From positions 11,651,272 to 11,715,271 of the forward strand of contig CM060854.1 of NCBI GenBank assembly GCA_030737835.1: a stretch of DNA of 64,000 bases, given 5' to 3'. Each line of letters starts with the position of its first letter. The stretch's first letter is position 1. The notes under the pieces are model-generated. The model was given only the letters and a program-made list of their open reading frames with translations. It did not search any database and was not told where the DNA came from. The position numbers and the translations under genes were made by a program. Source of the stretch: Acorus gramineus. Its lineage: Eukaryota > Streptophyta > Magnoliopsida > Acorales > Acoraceae. Below, piece after piece: positions 44,863 to 56,085 of the stretch.

Positions 44863-45329
44863 AATTGATGGGACATGGTGACCAACCATGAGAGAGAACG
44901 ATCGCGACCACTAATTAATTTTTGGTTGACGATGGAATTGATACACCAATATGGTCTACTTTCTCACAAGACCTAAAGTTAACTTCTCTCTCTTGATATG
45001 CTCATGAATAATTAATAAATGATGGACTTAATTCCTACAATGCTTGGAAGTTTCACACAAAAGTCTTCCAAATTAAATGAACTCATCTTAAAAACTGATT
45101 TGGGGTCCTAATATTTGGAGAGGCCTCTCTCCCTATCAAAGATATTTTGGAAAGATTTGTTGAGTCATATTTGTTTGATGTGAGAAGATTACGAGGTTTT
45201 CCATCTTGATAAATCCCCCTTTTCACATTATTAATGGTGGTTTCTTTGGTAGGTACCTCAGAAGTGTATGTAACAATCACACATTCTAGCTTTCTCCCTT
45301 TTGTTACTTTCTTTCTTCATTACTTCCTT
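44863..45329. other. AT-rich intergenic stretch, nothing recognised
   Basis: No domain, RNA gene or repeat end seen. It ends in a CT-rich, T-run-rich zone next to the SINE-like element. Confidence 0.45.
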
Positions 45330-45526
45330 GCTTTTTTTTTTTTTTTTATAACGGAGAACCCCCCCCCCCCCCCAATCCTAGCTGGTCTTACCATCGAGAT
45401 GGGTAGGCTACCTTTGCATCTGTGTACCCCCAAACCCATATTAAATACACAGGGGTTAAGTAAGTGCCAAGAGTCGATACCAAGACTTATCCTTGACACA
45501 GGTATGTCCTGACCATTGTGCTATGG
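45330..45526 (-). mobile_element. SINE-like element
   Basis: On the minus strand the sequence begins GGCCATAGCACAATGGTCAG, which resembles a tRNA-type box A region, then has GGTATCGACTC in a box B-like position about 35 bp later, and ends in GGTTCTCCGTTAT followed by an A-run (T-run at about 45332-45350 on the plus strand). A C-run of 14 lies at 45360-45373. The size (about 190 bp) and tail suit a tRNA-derived SINE. The call is from internal promoter resemblance only. Confidence 0.5.
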
Positions 45527-46020
45527 CCAATGGCGGATCTAGGATTTTTTTCAAGGGGGGGCTAACGTGACTTATGTAAATATTTTTTAAAGTTGTATCA
45601 TTATGTTTTTTTTTTTCAATTTTAATAGCATAGCTTAAAAAATGAATATGTATAAAATAAAATAAAAATACTCACATAAAACATATCTCTGAATAAGTTT
45701 AAAAGATAATTATCAAATTTTAAAGCGATTTGTCAAATTTCATATTGATTATTTAAAAAAAAAAAGATGTTAAAATCTAAATTTAAAAAGCAATACATAC
45801 CTTTAAATTTGACCTCAACGAGGGTACACCATACACGTGGATGTTCCAAATGGATGTGTTGGGTTATTTTTGTTAAGGGTACATATGTTGATGGAGCCCA
45901 TGACCTATAGTCCTAATTAAAATCATTCTATCACTCAAAAAATAAAAGTGTTTAAAAGTAAATAAAAAAAATTCAGGGGGGTCATGTGCCCCCTTGGCCC
46001 CTACGTGGCTCCGCCATTGG
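45527..46020. mobile_element. Terminal-inverted-repeat element, about 490 bp
   Basis: CCAATGGCGGATCTAGGAT at the left, and CGTGGCTCCGCCATTGG at the right, give an inverted CCAATGGCGGA. Flanks CTATGG and CTACGG are similar. The left end resembles the sequence at 34552-34600, so this is a repeat family. Non-coding, AT-rich inside. It sits at the 5' end of the SINE-like element. Confidence 0.6.
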
Positions 46021-46354
46021 CTACGGCCATTGGTGGGTGAGCTTGCCTATTTTCTTGTTTTCTCATCTAACTCAGAATTGTAATATGAATTTCATAATGA
46101 AAAGCCGGTAGCAATCTCTACCTTTTTCTTAAAAAAAAAAAATCACATTTTGCTAAATTAGTGTATAGTTATTCGTATTCTTATTTGATTGTAAATTTTT
46201 TTTCCCAGTTAGTGTAGTTGATTTTAAAGTAGTAGTTGATTTTAAAGTATATATGTATATAAAAAAAAAAAGGATAAATCTATTCTAGGGAGAACATTGG
46301 ATCTTTATCCTCGGTTTGGTGAGATCAATGATAACCCTCATTGCACTTGTTTTT

Positions 46355-46885
46355 TTTTTTTTTTTTTATTTATTGGTAATTGAGAACTATGTATTACTTT
46401 GCTTTGAAAATGTACAAATTTACACAATGAAGAACAGAATTAAAATAGAGGAAGAGAGGCCAACAAAGGGAGGAGAGAGCAAAGTCTCTATGCATCTTGC
46501 CTAACCCATATCCCTCCCACTAGAAATCTGATTGCCTACACCCCTAACACAATTTGAGAAGTCAGTGCATAAAACAAGAAAGCATTATTACTGTTAGTTT
46601 CTGATGAAGGTTGTTCCAACTTTGTTAGCTTCCAATGCTTCTTTGAGCTTCGGCCAGATCTGATGGGGGAGGATGAAATCCTCACCCCGTGATTGGCGCC
46701 AAGAGGCAAGAATGTCCGTCGGGGAATTTCCTTCTCTGAATATATTTGTGATTCGCCATTCCTCCAGTTGGAAGAGACCTTGTGCTAGAGTTCTAGTTAT
46801 ATGAAGAGTAGTCCATGGTAAGTTGCCTCTCCCTTTTGCCCATGCCATAACAGTTGTAGAGTCTATTTCGAACCATATTTTTTTT
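46355..46885 (-). mobile_element. 5'-truncated LINE tail on the minus strand
   Basis: CTCATTGCACTTGTTTTT (from 46337) and CTCATTCCACTTGTTTTT (46886-46903) form an 18-bp target duplication with one mismatch. A T-run at about 46351-46367 is the poly(A) tail on this strand. The minus strand encodes the end of an RNase H domain: WFEIDSTTVMAWAKGRGNLP, then LEEWRITNIFREGNSPTDIL with the C-terminal Asn/Asp region, typical of plant LINEs. Only about 500 bp survive. Confidence 0.85.
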
Positions 46886-46903
46886 CTCATTCCACTTGTT
46901 TTT

Positions 46904-47892
46904 GTTATTGTGTAACCAAATGGGATAAACCATGAATTCATAACTACAAATTTATCGCATCCCGGACACAAACAAGAATGCGAACATATTCTAATGATGA
47001 TGAGTTTTCATGGGATATGATGTTGCGTGCTTCTATTCGTTGAGAAAATGGAGTTCTATCAAAAACACTCTGACGACGAAATTAGTAGAAACTCCAATTA
47101 TTACTATTTTTTGCAAAGAATGACTTGCATTCTTTTTTTTTTTTTTTTATAGTTATTATACTTCGCGTGTACGAAATAATTGGGATTTCCCTTCCGATCA
47201 TTATTCCTCATTTAGTGATGTGGTCAAAATCCTAATCCACTTACCAGAAATAGAATCAATTTAGTGATGTGGATCAGTTTTTTTCCATTAGATCTGTGTT
47301 GTATGTTTACCCATACCTTTTCTTTCTTAAGCAAGAATATGCTCTATAGTATTCCATAATTAATTGCCTTCCTACCATGCAAATTAAACTTGTGTTGGCA
47401 AAAAAAAACAAAAATACTGTATATGATCATGTCTTCGTATATCACGTCCTTCATTATATGCCCTCATACTGTGAATTCATTCTTTGGTAATTGCATGCAA
47501 TTAATGACGAATTATAATCCAATTCAAGGTGGAGGGACAGACCGAACCGAAGAGCTGTGCTTGTGTTGTGATGCGGTCTTTCAGCTTCTCTTCTGTCATC
47601 CTCCTAGGTTTTCTTATCTACACAGAGAAATTAAAGGACCGAATTTAAATTTAAAAATGAAAAAATTGAAGAACAAATGAATAAATGACACTGTTAAACA
47701 TGAGAGATTATTATAGTTTTTAATAATTTTTATAACAAATTAATATCTTGTTGTAGATTAATTAGACCAAACCAGATAAAGCATTGATTTCATTTTTTGT
47801 TTATTTGTCCCTCAACTACTCTACACCATAAAGCTTTCATACTTCATAGTATCATCATTAGAAGAAAAAAATCAAGACTTTTAAATGTCCAT
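46904..47892. other. AT-rich intergenic stretch, nothing recognised
   Basis: Several T and A runs and short frames only. No domain or RNA gene is seen. It leads into segmental duplicate B. Confidence 0.45.
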
Positions 47893-47984
47893 ATTACAAT
47901 AGAATAGGGTTGTTGAGATCTTCACAGTTCAATTTATTAAATTTAGGACATCAAATTTTTTTTTCACTACTACAATTTCTGACA

Positions 47985-48335
47985 TTGATCACGGTTTAAA
48001 ACCGTGATTGAAGACATTTGATCACAGTTGTGAACCGTGATCTACGAGGGTGTGATTGTTTGTATCATATTTTTAATCACAGTTTGGAAGTGTGATCAAA
48101 AGTGATAAATGATCACGGTTTTAAAAGAAACCGTGATGGTTATATAGGAATCGATCACGCTTATTTTATAAAACGTGATATTTCATATCCAAACGATCAC
48201 AGTTTTGAGAAGAACCGTGATCTTTATATTGTTTTCGATCACGCTTTATAAATAATCTGTGATCTTTACATTATTTAAGATCACACTTTATAAACAATCT
48301 GTGATCTTAAATTATAAAAAAATCACAATTTACTG
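47985..48335. repeat. Left subterminal repeats of the CACTA element
   Basis: About a dozen GATCACGGTTTT / AAACCGTGATC-like units in both orientations at spacings of 20-40 bp. The mirror region is 51925-52262. CACTA elements use such arrays as cis sites for transposition. Confidence 0.8.
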
Positions 48336-48869
48336 AACCATTATACAATTTCATATATTGATTGTACCTGCTCTTACAATTCAAATCACACAACAAAAGA
48401 GAAATGCTTATTAAAAATACTTTCATTCCTTTGATATGAATCAAACTTCCTACAAGTATTGTTTCCCACACATAATTGTATTATAAATAACTACAAGTTT
48501 AGGAAAACCACAATAAGTGTAACTTGTACTTCTCCCATCGCAAAAAAAAAAAAAAAAAAAAATTCAGTCCATAACCTTCGCCTCGCAATTCTACATACGA
48601 AAAGAGATTATCCGATTGAGCAGCAAAGTAGATAAATTTTAGAACTACCTGAAATGACAAACATAATTATAAAAATCAAATGCATCATATATCACAATAT
48701 AATGTAATGTAAAAAGCAGCAAGTACATGGATAACATAAAAGAAAAATTCTAAAAATTAGATAATTGACTTGTGAGATTCATTAACAATTACGTAAAAAG
48801 AAAAATATTGCTAAAGTCCAAAAAGGATAATAATACCTCAAAAATTGAAACTATGTAAGTATACATCAA

Positions 48870-50845
48870 CTACATTTGTTCTTGAATTACATTGATCCAG
48901 TCAAGCTGTAGTTCATTTATTTCATCTTCAGTATAGGTGGATATTCTGTTAAACTGTACCAAGTATATTATTATTAGTTAATCAATTTTATTACAACAAT
49001 CAAAACTATGTGTACAAGAATAATATTGATCTTACCCTTTGTTGAATGGGTTTGTTTTGATCATCGATGAGGTCCTTCATATACTTCATAACAAAATAAC
49101 CACACTCGATGTTCCCCCTTTGTTTTGGGCACTAAAATTTTACATATAAAAAAAAATCAAATTTATGATTAAAAATAAAATTTAAAATATGATAAGTTAT
49201 ACCGAGACTTGAATCCATTGTGAATTTTTCTTTGACGATACCCTGATGAGTGTATTATACAATTTCACCCCCCTTCAAATGAAGGAAAACATAAAATTCA
49301 TAAATTTGTTAAAACATATCAAATGCTTAAATGGAACAATAAATATAATACTTACAAGTTTATGACTATTTTGATTCGCTTTATAACGTCATTATTTAAT
49401 GGATCCAGATAATAAATAATATGTTGTTTTGGATTAATGATCAACAAGATCCAATGATTCCTAAATTATAAAAAAATATGACATGAGATTAGAAATAACA
49501 CATGAATATAACATTCATAAATAGTATAATAATTTATAGAATAAGGAAAATTACCCAGGGTTGAGAGGAACAAAAAATACTTCATGAGAGTCAGAAGCTT
49601 TGAGAAACCGTTGTTGTAGCTCTCGTGCACCTTCTTCATATTTGTTGGAGGCGAATATGGATGGATTGACAAATTCATACCTTAATGGTTGACGTGAATC
49701 TACCATCAACTTATGCAAATAGCTAAAATTAGGGAACAACTGTTAGAACAAATAAAATATATATATCTCCACAATTTACATAAATTTTCATCACCTCATA
49801 TACACCACTAAATTTGTAGCAAACAACTCCTTCATATCACAGATTGCCGAAATATCATCTTGATGCACATGCAATAATATCTTATGTCCAAATACCTTTT
49901 CCTTGACAAGGAATTGGATACACTGATCGTCAACCAAAGAATCATTGATGCATTGCTTAAAAGTTTGGAAAGCGGCTTCATCAGTATCGATATTGGTCAG
50001 TTCTTTATCTTTATTTTCCTAAATTTTAAAAATTACATGTTAAATTATGTATATAAAACTAATTTTAAAAATAATAATATGATAGAGTTTACCTGTACAT
50101 CAGTAACAATGAGATTCTTTGGCCATGCAACAAATGATTCAACGGCTTCCATAACAGTAATCATCTCATCTCCAACTGGTATAGGAAGAGGTGCATTTGG
50201 GGAGAATGCAATCTCAATAGACACTCTTCGATTATTTTCTCCCAATCGAATAGTATGGATTGTTTCATTAGGCCTGACTACATCAAAAACCTTACCCCTT
50301 GCAACAATTGTGTGATCGGCATCATTCAACAAACTACACGGTTTGCACTTCAACAAAGAAAAAAAATGGCACAATCATTCGATTTTGATAAATACTTAAA
50401 AAATAATGAATAAACCAAATAATAAGATGTTAGTCCATACCCTTTGACTGTGATTTGTTGGTTGAATGTCATCTTTGTCAATTTCTGCTCCCCTGAACTT
50501 CTCATTAGTTGACCTATTTTCATTTTGTAATGTGTTTGAGCTTTGGAAATCAGACATGTTGGATTGTGGGGTTGTGGCAATGGATAATTGTTGCTTAATT
50601 GAATTTAACTCTGCTTGTAGATCCATTATCATTTTCTCCAATCCCTTATTTTTCTCCACGATCTCAATATATTGATGAGTGCTGCATGAACATCTAGGTT
50701 GATTAAAGTAACTTGTTGGAGTGACAAAATCACCAACACCTCTTACCCGACCAAAATGTTCTGAGGTACCTAACGCTATACTTAATATGTCTTATGCACC
50801 TTGGCTTTTAAAACTCCCTTCCTGACTCAATTGGGTCAATTCATC
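48870..50845 (-). CDS. CACTA-borne protein: coiled coil, DUF8039-like domain and Ulp1-type cysteine protease
   Basis: Minus-strand gene with GT-AG introns. Visible exons: about 50845-50445 (HFGRVRGVGDFVTPTSYF, then a coiled coil MEKNKGLEKMIMDLQAELN), 50352-50095 (LLNDADHTIVARGKVF through EAVESFVAWPKNLIV, resembling plant DUF8039), about 50022-49800, about 49735-49553, about 49462-49340, 49125-49037 and 48953-48870 (stop TAG). The last exons form a C48 peptidase: HW at about 49456 (catalytic His in NHWILLIINP), Asp in YYLDPLNN, Gln in CPKQRGNIECG and Cys at 49102-49104. All four active-site positions are present. One in-frame stop (TAA near 50790) lies upstream of the GRVRGVG motif, so the gene is damaged or starts downstream. 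The 5' end is not fixed. Such Ulp1 proteases remove SUMO from proteins; the target here is unknown. Confidence 0.72.
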
Positions 50846-51599
50846 CTGTAACAATAGCCTATGTAAGTACATTTTTAATTTCAATTTAAAAATAATCGAT
50901 ATTATAAAGTGACACTGCATTTTCAATATAAAAAGACAAACATACTCAAAAGACTATGCATTCAAATTTGGGAGGCCCCCACACAATGAACATTTTTTAA
51001 ATGTCCATTACACTACTAATATTTTGAATAAAAAAACAATGACTAATTGATTCTTCTATAAAATTCAAATGCAGCTTGAATAAATTGCATAGGATGAAAG
51101 TTACATACAAACACATATAAATTAAACAATTGCACAAATCAAATCCAAGTATTTTCTTTGTGGATTGTATGTTGTAAATATATATATATATATTTTTTTG
51201 GTAAAAAAATTAAAAGGTTTGGTTGATCCATTAGTAAAGGTTTGGTCGATCATGTTATTGTGCATACCCACCCCCAAAAGATCTATTAACAGGAATCCCC
51301 ATCTCAATATAGACCTTCAACTAGACATGAAACCATACCCACTGATACAAATATTTCAAACAATCTTGGTACCCTCTGATTCCTTTGATTCAATGAGATT
51401 TAAAGTTTTCAATGAGATTTAAAGATTCCTCTGATTCCTGTGATTCAAAGATTTAAAGGAGACCCTTTGATTCAATGAGTTGATTAAATATTTCAAATCA
51501 TACCCTCTGATTCAAATATCCACTAATTAAACATTCATCATATTTAAAGACCTTCAATGAGTTGTACAAATATTTCAAACCATACCCACTAATTCATAT

Positions 51600-51910
51600 C
51601 CACTAATTAAACAAGGCAGAGTAAGAGCGAGAGAGATCGACATACCCGTAGCAGCAGCGAAGGATGAATGGGAGGGGGAAGTGGCAGCGGCAACGGCTGA
51701 GTCGTCTGGCTCAGGCGGCAGCGACAGAGGCGGATGAGTCGTCTGGCGCAAGCGGCAGCGGCTGCAGCGGCTGAATCGTCGACAGAGGGGCTGGAGTTGG
51801 CGGGGGCTAGATCGAGTGGGGTCGGCAGAGGAGGAGTTGGGAGAGAAGGTGGGGTCGTGAGAAGATAAAGTGGGGTCAAATGAGATTTTATTTTGAGGAC
51901 CACGTTAGGG
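51600..51910 (-). other. GC-rich segment at the 5' side of the CACTA gene
   Basis: A short GC-rich island with AGCGGC/GCAGCGGC-type repeats in an AT-rich element. On the minus strand it lies upstream of the protease gene and could hold its promoter or first exon. The readable minus frame (Ala and Pro runs) is low-complexity, so coding is not supported. Confidence 0.4.
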
Positions 51911-51924
51911 TTTTTTTTATGTAG

Positions 51925-52262
51925 GCAACAATCACGCTTTCACTTAAAACGTGATCTTTTATTTAGGAAACAATCACGTTTTCAATGACAACGTGATCTT
52001 TTAATTAAGAAACAATCATGCTTTAATTTAAAACATAATCTTTTATTTAGGAAACAATCACACTTTGACTTAACCGTAATCAAATATTTATTAAACGATC
52101 ACAGATTTAAGTAAACCGGGATCTTTATTGTATCAAAGATCACGTTTTATTAAAAACTGTGATCATATATATTATAAAGATCACGCTTTTAATAAAAATG
52201 TGATCATAATTATTACGATCACGATTTTTTTAAAAGCGTGATTAAAACAACCGTGATCAATG
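51925..52262. repeat. Right subterminal repeats of the CACTA element
   Basis: Repeated ATCACGCTTT / AAACGTGATC and GATCACG units in both orientations up to the right terminus, matching 47985-48335. Confidence 0.8.
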
Positions 52263-52845
52263 TTAGAAAATGTAGTAACGGTTTTAGAGAAAAATTATAT
52301 TGCATCAGGTAATTAATTATTGTCTGTCCAAATTTATTGAGAAGTGCTTTTCACATAAATCATAATCACTCAAAAAATCCACACAAAGTCCACACAATAT
52401 GTAACAAAGTCTTATATATATATAGTCTGAAATTTCAAACCCAAAAAGAGCTGAGAATCAGTCAATCATGGGAACTCATCTGTGTGAAAGGGACAAAGCA
52501 TGACTATGACTCATTAAAAAATCATGTCATCCAGTCTTTTATTTATATTTGGTAACTTCATCTATCTTCTTCAAAATTTCATTCTTAAGATCTGGTCGAT
52601 CTCTAATAAATTTGAAAGGAAGATGCGTGTATAGATATATAGTTTATTCTTCAGATCTGGTCAGTCTCTAATAAATTTCATTTATGGTTTGTAATATTCT
52701 CTTGTAAATGCTCTGGTCTATCAAATAATTATATGCTGATTCACGACGATCTCACAATTTTAGCATGTCGGATTATGATAGTTTCTCAAGTTTAATCTTA
52801 TTACAACCAGATTTGATGGAATCTTGTGATATGGTTAGTTTTCAA

Positions 52846-53508
52846 TAGGGGTGGCCAAATGGCCCGCGAGCCCGGACCCGACCCAGACCCGGCCTGGAAA
52901 TTTCAGGGCCTAAGCCTGGCCCAGCCTGGACTTCGGGCCGCCCGACCCGGGCCCGGACCTTCCATAGGGCCGGGCTTGGGCTTGGCAAAAACCCCAAAGC
53001 CCTGCCCAGCCCGGAAAAGCCCGCCCGTAGGCCTGGGCCTGGCCCGGTCATGGACCCTAAGGGTTTTTTTAAAACCCTCCCCAACGGTTATTTTTTAGAA
53101 CTTTTTCTATGAGTTTATAGTAGCTATTCAATTAATGTTCAAATATTTCTTGTTGTAAACTTATAATGTGCAATTATTGTTAAGTTATATCAATATTCAA
53201 TTCATATAGTTTTATTGTTCATAGTTCAATTCAAGTTATTCAACTTTTTTATTTACTTTATTGTATGTTTTAATTTAACTAAAAAAATGAAAAAAATAGG
53301 TGTGGGCACAAAGCCCGGCCCGAACCTTAAGCCCGGCCCGGCCCAGACTTGGCCCGTTCGTGGCCGGGCCTATGGGCGGGCCCGGGCCTGATTTTCGACT
53401 TTAGGCCCGGCCCGGACCCGGGCCCGAAGCCTCTCAAGCCCGGTCAAGGCCCGCCTGAAAAAAGCCAGGCCCGGGGCCCGGCCCAAGCCCGGCCCATGGC
53501 CACCCCTA
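52846..53508. mobile_element. hAT-type miniature element, 663 bp, perfect 8-bp duplication
   Basis: GTTTTCAA flanks both sides (52838-52845, 53509-53516). The ends TAGGGGTGGCCAAATGG and, in reverse, TAGGGGTGGCCATGGGCC are typical hAT termini. GC-rich arms (CCCGGCCC-type motifs) enclose an AT-rich middle (53100-53300). No transposase. Confidence 0.9.
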
Positions 53509-53589
53509 GTTTTCAACCATTTGCATCTTATTAAAATTCAATAACTACGGCGACAACCATTTATGGCAATCAATTATGGGAATCAATTA

Positions 53590-54506
53590 TGTACACAGAG
53601 GTGAAACACAGGGATCCTCTTCTGCTTTAAGAACTTGACTAAAGGAGGTTCTGGGAAATCAGGGTATAGTTGAGGGCTGGCTAGTTGGGATTAGTCACCT
53701 GGTGGGGGGCGGCTAGTTAGGAGTAGCCGCCTGGTGTCTGGTTCAATTTGGGCAGAACCTGGGTAGGGTTTGATTTGGGTGTTTGGCAGAGGTTAAGCTG
53801 GGTTTAACCTGGGTTTTAGAGAGTGGATTTGGGAGAGTGATTTTGTGTAGGAAAGTGGGTTTTTCTACTCACAAATAGGACTCTCTTCCTCTCTCAAGGG
53901 TTTTGGAGTGGTGGTATGGGAATGGATATGGGTGTTGAATTTTGTTGGTTGATTTTGGTGGATTCAAGATGATGGATCTGTTATGAATTGTTTGGGAATG
54001 CCCTCTATTTGTAGTAAAAAAAAAGGGGCAGATGAGTGTCCACTGGTTAATAGACCAAAATGGGTAATAATGTGCTTGATTTGACCTTCCATTAGATCTT
54101 TGTTCTCTGACAGCGTCCAGGTGCGGGGCGGCTAGTTGTAACTAGCCGCCTCCATCATAACCTGCCAAACATACCATCTCTGACAAGCGGTGGCTTTGGT
54201 CGGTTACTAAGGTTGAACCGGCTGAGATGAGGCGGCTAAAAGGGACAATCTGCCATGATCATGTTGCTTTATGTCCCATCCCAGAAAGGCGATTTCGGCT
54301 AGTTGAAACTAGCTGCCTAGTATGGGGCGGCTACTCTCAAGTAGCCACCCCTGTCCAGGCCTTAGGTTTTCCTAAGTGTTTGGACTAGGGTTTTCAGTCT
54401 TGGTTTCTAAGGGAGTTTTTCTGTTAGATGTCCAAATGTGGTCGTTCCTGAGTATTTACTTGAAGTATTTTTGTTTCTTTGGACTGTCAAAATTGGGGTA
54501 TCTACA
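53590..54506. repeat. LTR with GC hairpins, copy 2
   Basis: A TG...CA sequence of about 917 bp: TGTACACAGAGGTGAAAC to GGGGTATCTACA. Matches 39272-40162 throughout. Palindromic modules are at about 53672-53699, 53708-53731, 54127-54150 (11-bp arms GGCGGCTAGTT/AACTAGCCGCC) and 54324-54350. Left flank AATTA and right flank CTATC do not match, so it is not a simple solo LTR. It is directly followed by copia RT sequence. Confidence 0.82.
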
Positions 54507-54509
54507 CTA

Positions 54510-55558
54510 TCGAGAGGCAGTCGAGTACCCTGGGTGGCCACAGGCCATGGCTGAGGAGTTTCAGGCATTTTAGCAGACATAGACGTGGGATGTTGCTCCC
54601 CTTCCGGATGGTGTTACACCTATCAACTACAAATGGATCTTCAATATCAAGCATCACCCTAATGGATCAATTGAAAGACATAAGGCTCGTCTTGCTGCCC
54701 GAGGTTTCACACAAGAGTATGGTATTGACTATGAGGAGACCTTCGCTCCCGTTTCTCAGATAAATACTGTTCGCACCTTTCTTGTTGTTGCTGCTGTTCG
54801 TCGCTGTCCTCTTTTTCAGATGGACGTCAAGAATGCTTTTCTTCACGATGATTTATCTGAGGTTTTTTATATGCAACCACCTCCAGGTCTCAGCACTCCT
54901 CCTCAGCATGTTTGTCTTTTTTGACAGGCTATTTATGGTCTCAAACAGGCCTCCCATGCCTGGTTTGAGCATTTTCGCAGCGTTATTCTTGCAGCTGATT
55001 TTGTTGAGAGCCACCAGGATAACTCTATGTTTGTGCAATCCTCATCGCTGGGCCGGGTTATTCTTCTTCTATATGTTGACGACATTATTATCACTAGCGA
55101 TGACTCCACCGGTATTACTCTGGTCAAGAGCCACCTCAATCGACAGTTTCAGATGAAACATCTCGGTACTCTTTGCTACTTCCTTGATCTCGAGATTGCA
55201 CAGAGTGATTGTGGTATTCTACTCTCTCAACAAAAGTATACAGCTGATATTCTCGAGCCTGCTGATCTCTTAGATACTCACAGTGCAAATACCCCTCTCG
55301 AGCTTCATTTGAAGCTTCGTCCTACGGATGGTGAGCTCCTCCCAGATCCTACTCGATACAGATAGATAGTGGGTCAGCTTGTGTATCTCTGCATCCTCAG
55401 ACCTAACATTGCTCATGCCGTCAGTATTGTTAGTCAGTTTGTCTCGGCTCCTCGATCAGTGCATTATGGTGCTCTTATGCGTATTCTTAGATATTTATGT
55501 GGTACTATCACTAGATCGATCTATATGTCATGCTCTTCGACTCTGGTTCTTAGGGCTT
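54510..55558 (+). pseudogene. Ty1/copia reverse transcriptase fragment (RVT_2)
   Basis: Plus-strand remnant of copia pol starting abruptly at the LTR end: EAVEYPGWPQAMAEEFQAF, then [74 protein letters not shown], and the catalytic YVDDIIITS at about 55072-55098. A stop follows QHVCLF near 54922, with further frame breaks near 55365. It ends within the RT-to-RNase H connector at 55558, where a TRIM begins. Gag, protease, integrase and RNase H are missing. Confidence 0.9.
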
Positions 55559-55560
55559 AT

Positions 55561-56085
55561 TGTAACGCCCCAGGCTTACACAACAAGAAATTGTCCACTT
55601 TGCCCCTAAATGGACTCACGGCTTTAAAACGCGTCTTGGTGTGTAAGAGCTGTGCTCACATATAAGCACAGACTATCTCCTCCTATTAGGGGATGTGGGA
55701 CTAAACACCAAACCCTCACCCTCACCCAATCCATGGGTCTCTTGGGACTGTTGGGCCTCCCACTCAAAGGGTCGGGCATCACAATCACCCCTCCTAATGG
55801 GCTACACGTCCTCGTGTGGAGCCGCACTCACTATCGCCAAATGGATAGGCTCTGATACCAATTGTAACGCCCCAAGTTTACACAGCAAGAAATTGTCCGC
55901 TTTGCTCATAAATGGACTCACGGCTTTAAAACACATCTTGGTGTGTAAGAGATGTGCTCACATATAAGCACAGACTATCTCCTCCCATTAGGCGATGTAG
56001 GACTAAACACCAAACCCTCACCCTCACCCAATCCATGGGCCTCTTGGGACTGTTGGGCCTCCCCCTCAACGGGCCGGGCGTCACA
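55561..56085 (-). mobile_element. TRIM (miniature LTR retrotransposon), minus orientation
   Basis: Two direct repeats of 223 bp each (55561-55783 and 55863-56085). On the minus strand each runs from TGTGA(C/T)GCCC to GGGGCGTTACA. Between them, in minus orientation, is a PBS TGGTATCAGAGC (55849-55860 on this strand, complementary to initiator tRNA-Met) two bases after the first LTR. The purine-rich ATTAGGAGGGGTGAT lies just before the second LTR. The internal region is about 79 bp, with no coding. Both LTRs contain CTTATATGTGAGCACA. Flanks CTTAT and ATATA do not match, so one side has been rearranged. A second copy of the family is at 63276-63810. Confidence 0.88.

Larger units (their letters stand above)
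47965..52281 (-). mobile_element. CACTA (En/Spm-type) transposon, about 4.3 kb, probably non-autonomous
   Basis: Starts CACTACTACAATTTCTGACA. The right end, in reverse, reads (C)GTTACTACATTTTCTAACA, so the two termini are inverted copies with a decayed last few bases. Left flank TTT and right flank TTT or GTT fit the 3-bp duplication of CACTA elements. The empty site is at about 27370 in duplicate A. Subterminal regions are packed with GATCACGGTTTT-type repeats in both orientations, the usual binding sites of the element's DNA-binding protein. One minus-strand gene is recognised (48870-50845). No TNP2-type DDE transposase is visible, so movement would need help from another element. Confidence 0.88.
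47893..53577. repeat. Segmental duplicate B (pair of 27300-28232)
   Basis: The shared sequence is present as 47893-47964, 52282-52845 and 53509-53577, separated by the CACTA element and the hAT-type element. It lacks the MITE found in copy A. Landmarks include GGTAATTAATTATTGTCTGT at about 52307 and GCATGACTATGACTCATT at about 52497. Confidence 0.85.

Noticed and set aside
47985-48335. CRISPR-like or regulatory array (regularly spaced GATCACGG repeats)
   Set aside because: Units occur in both orientations, vary in sequence and spacing, and mirror those at the other end of a CACTA element, which explains them fully.
52826-53534. Gly/Pro-rich frames on both strands (GPGP repeats)
   Set aside because: They lie in the GC-rich arms of the hAT-type miniature element and have no independent support.
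55561-56085. Tandem duplication of a simple repeat
   Set aside because: The presence of an initiator-tRNA-Met primer site two bases after one repeat and a purine tract before the other shows it is a TRIM and not a simple duplication.
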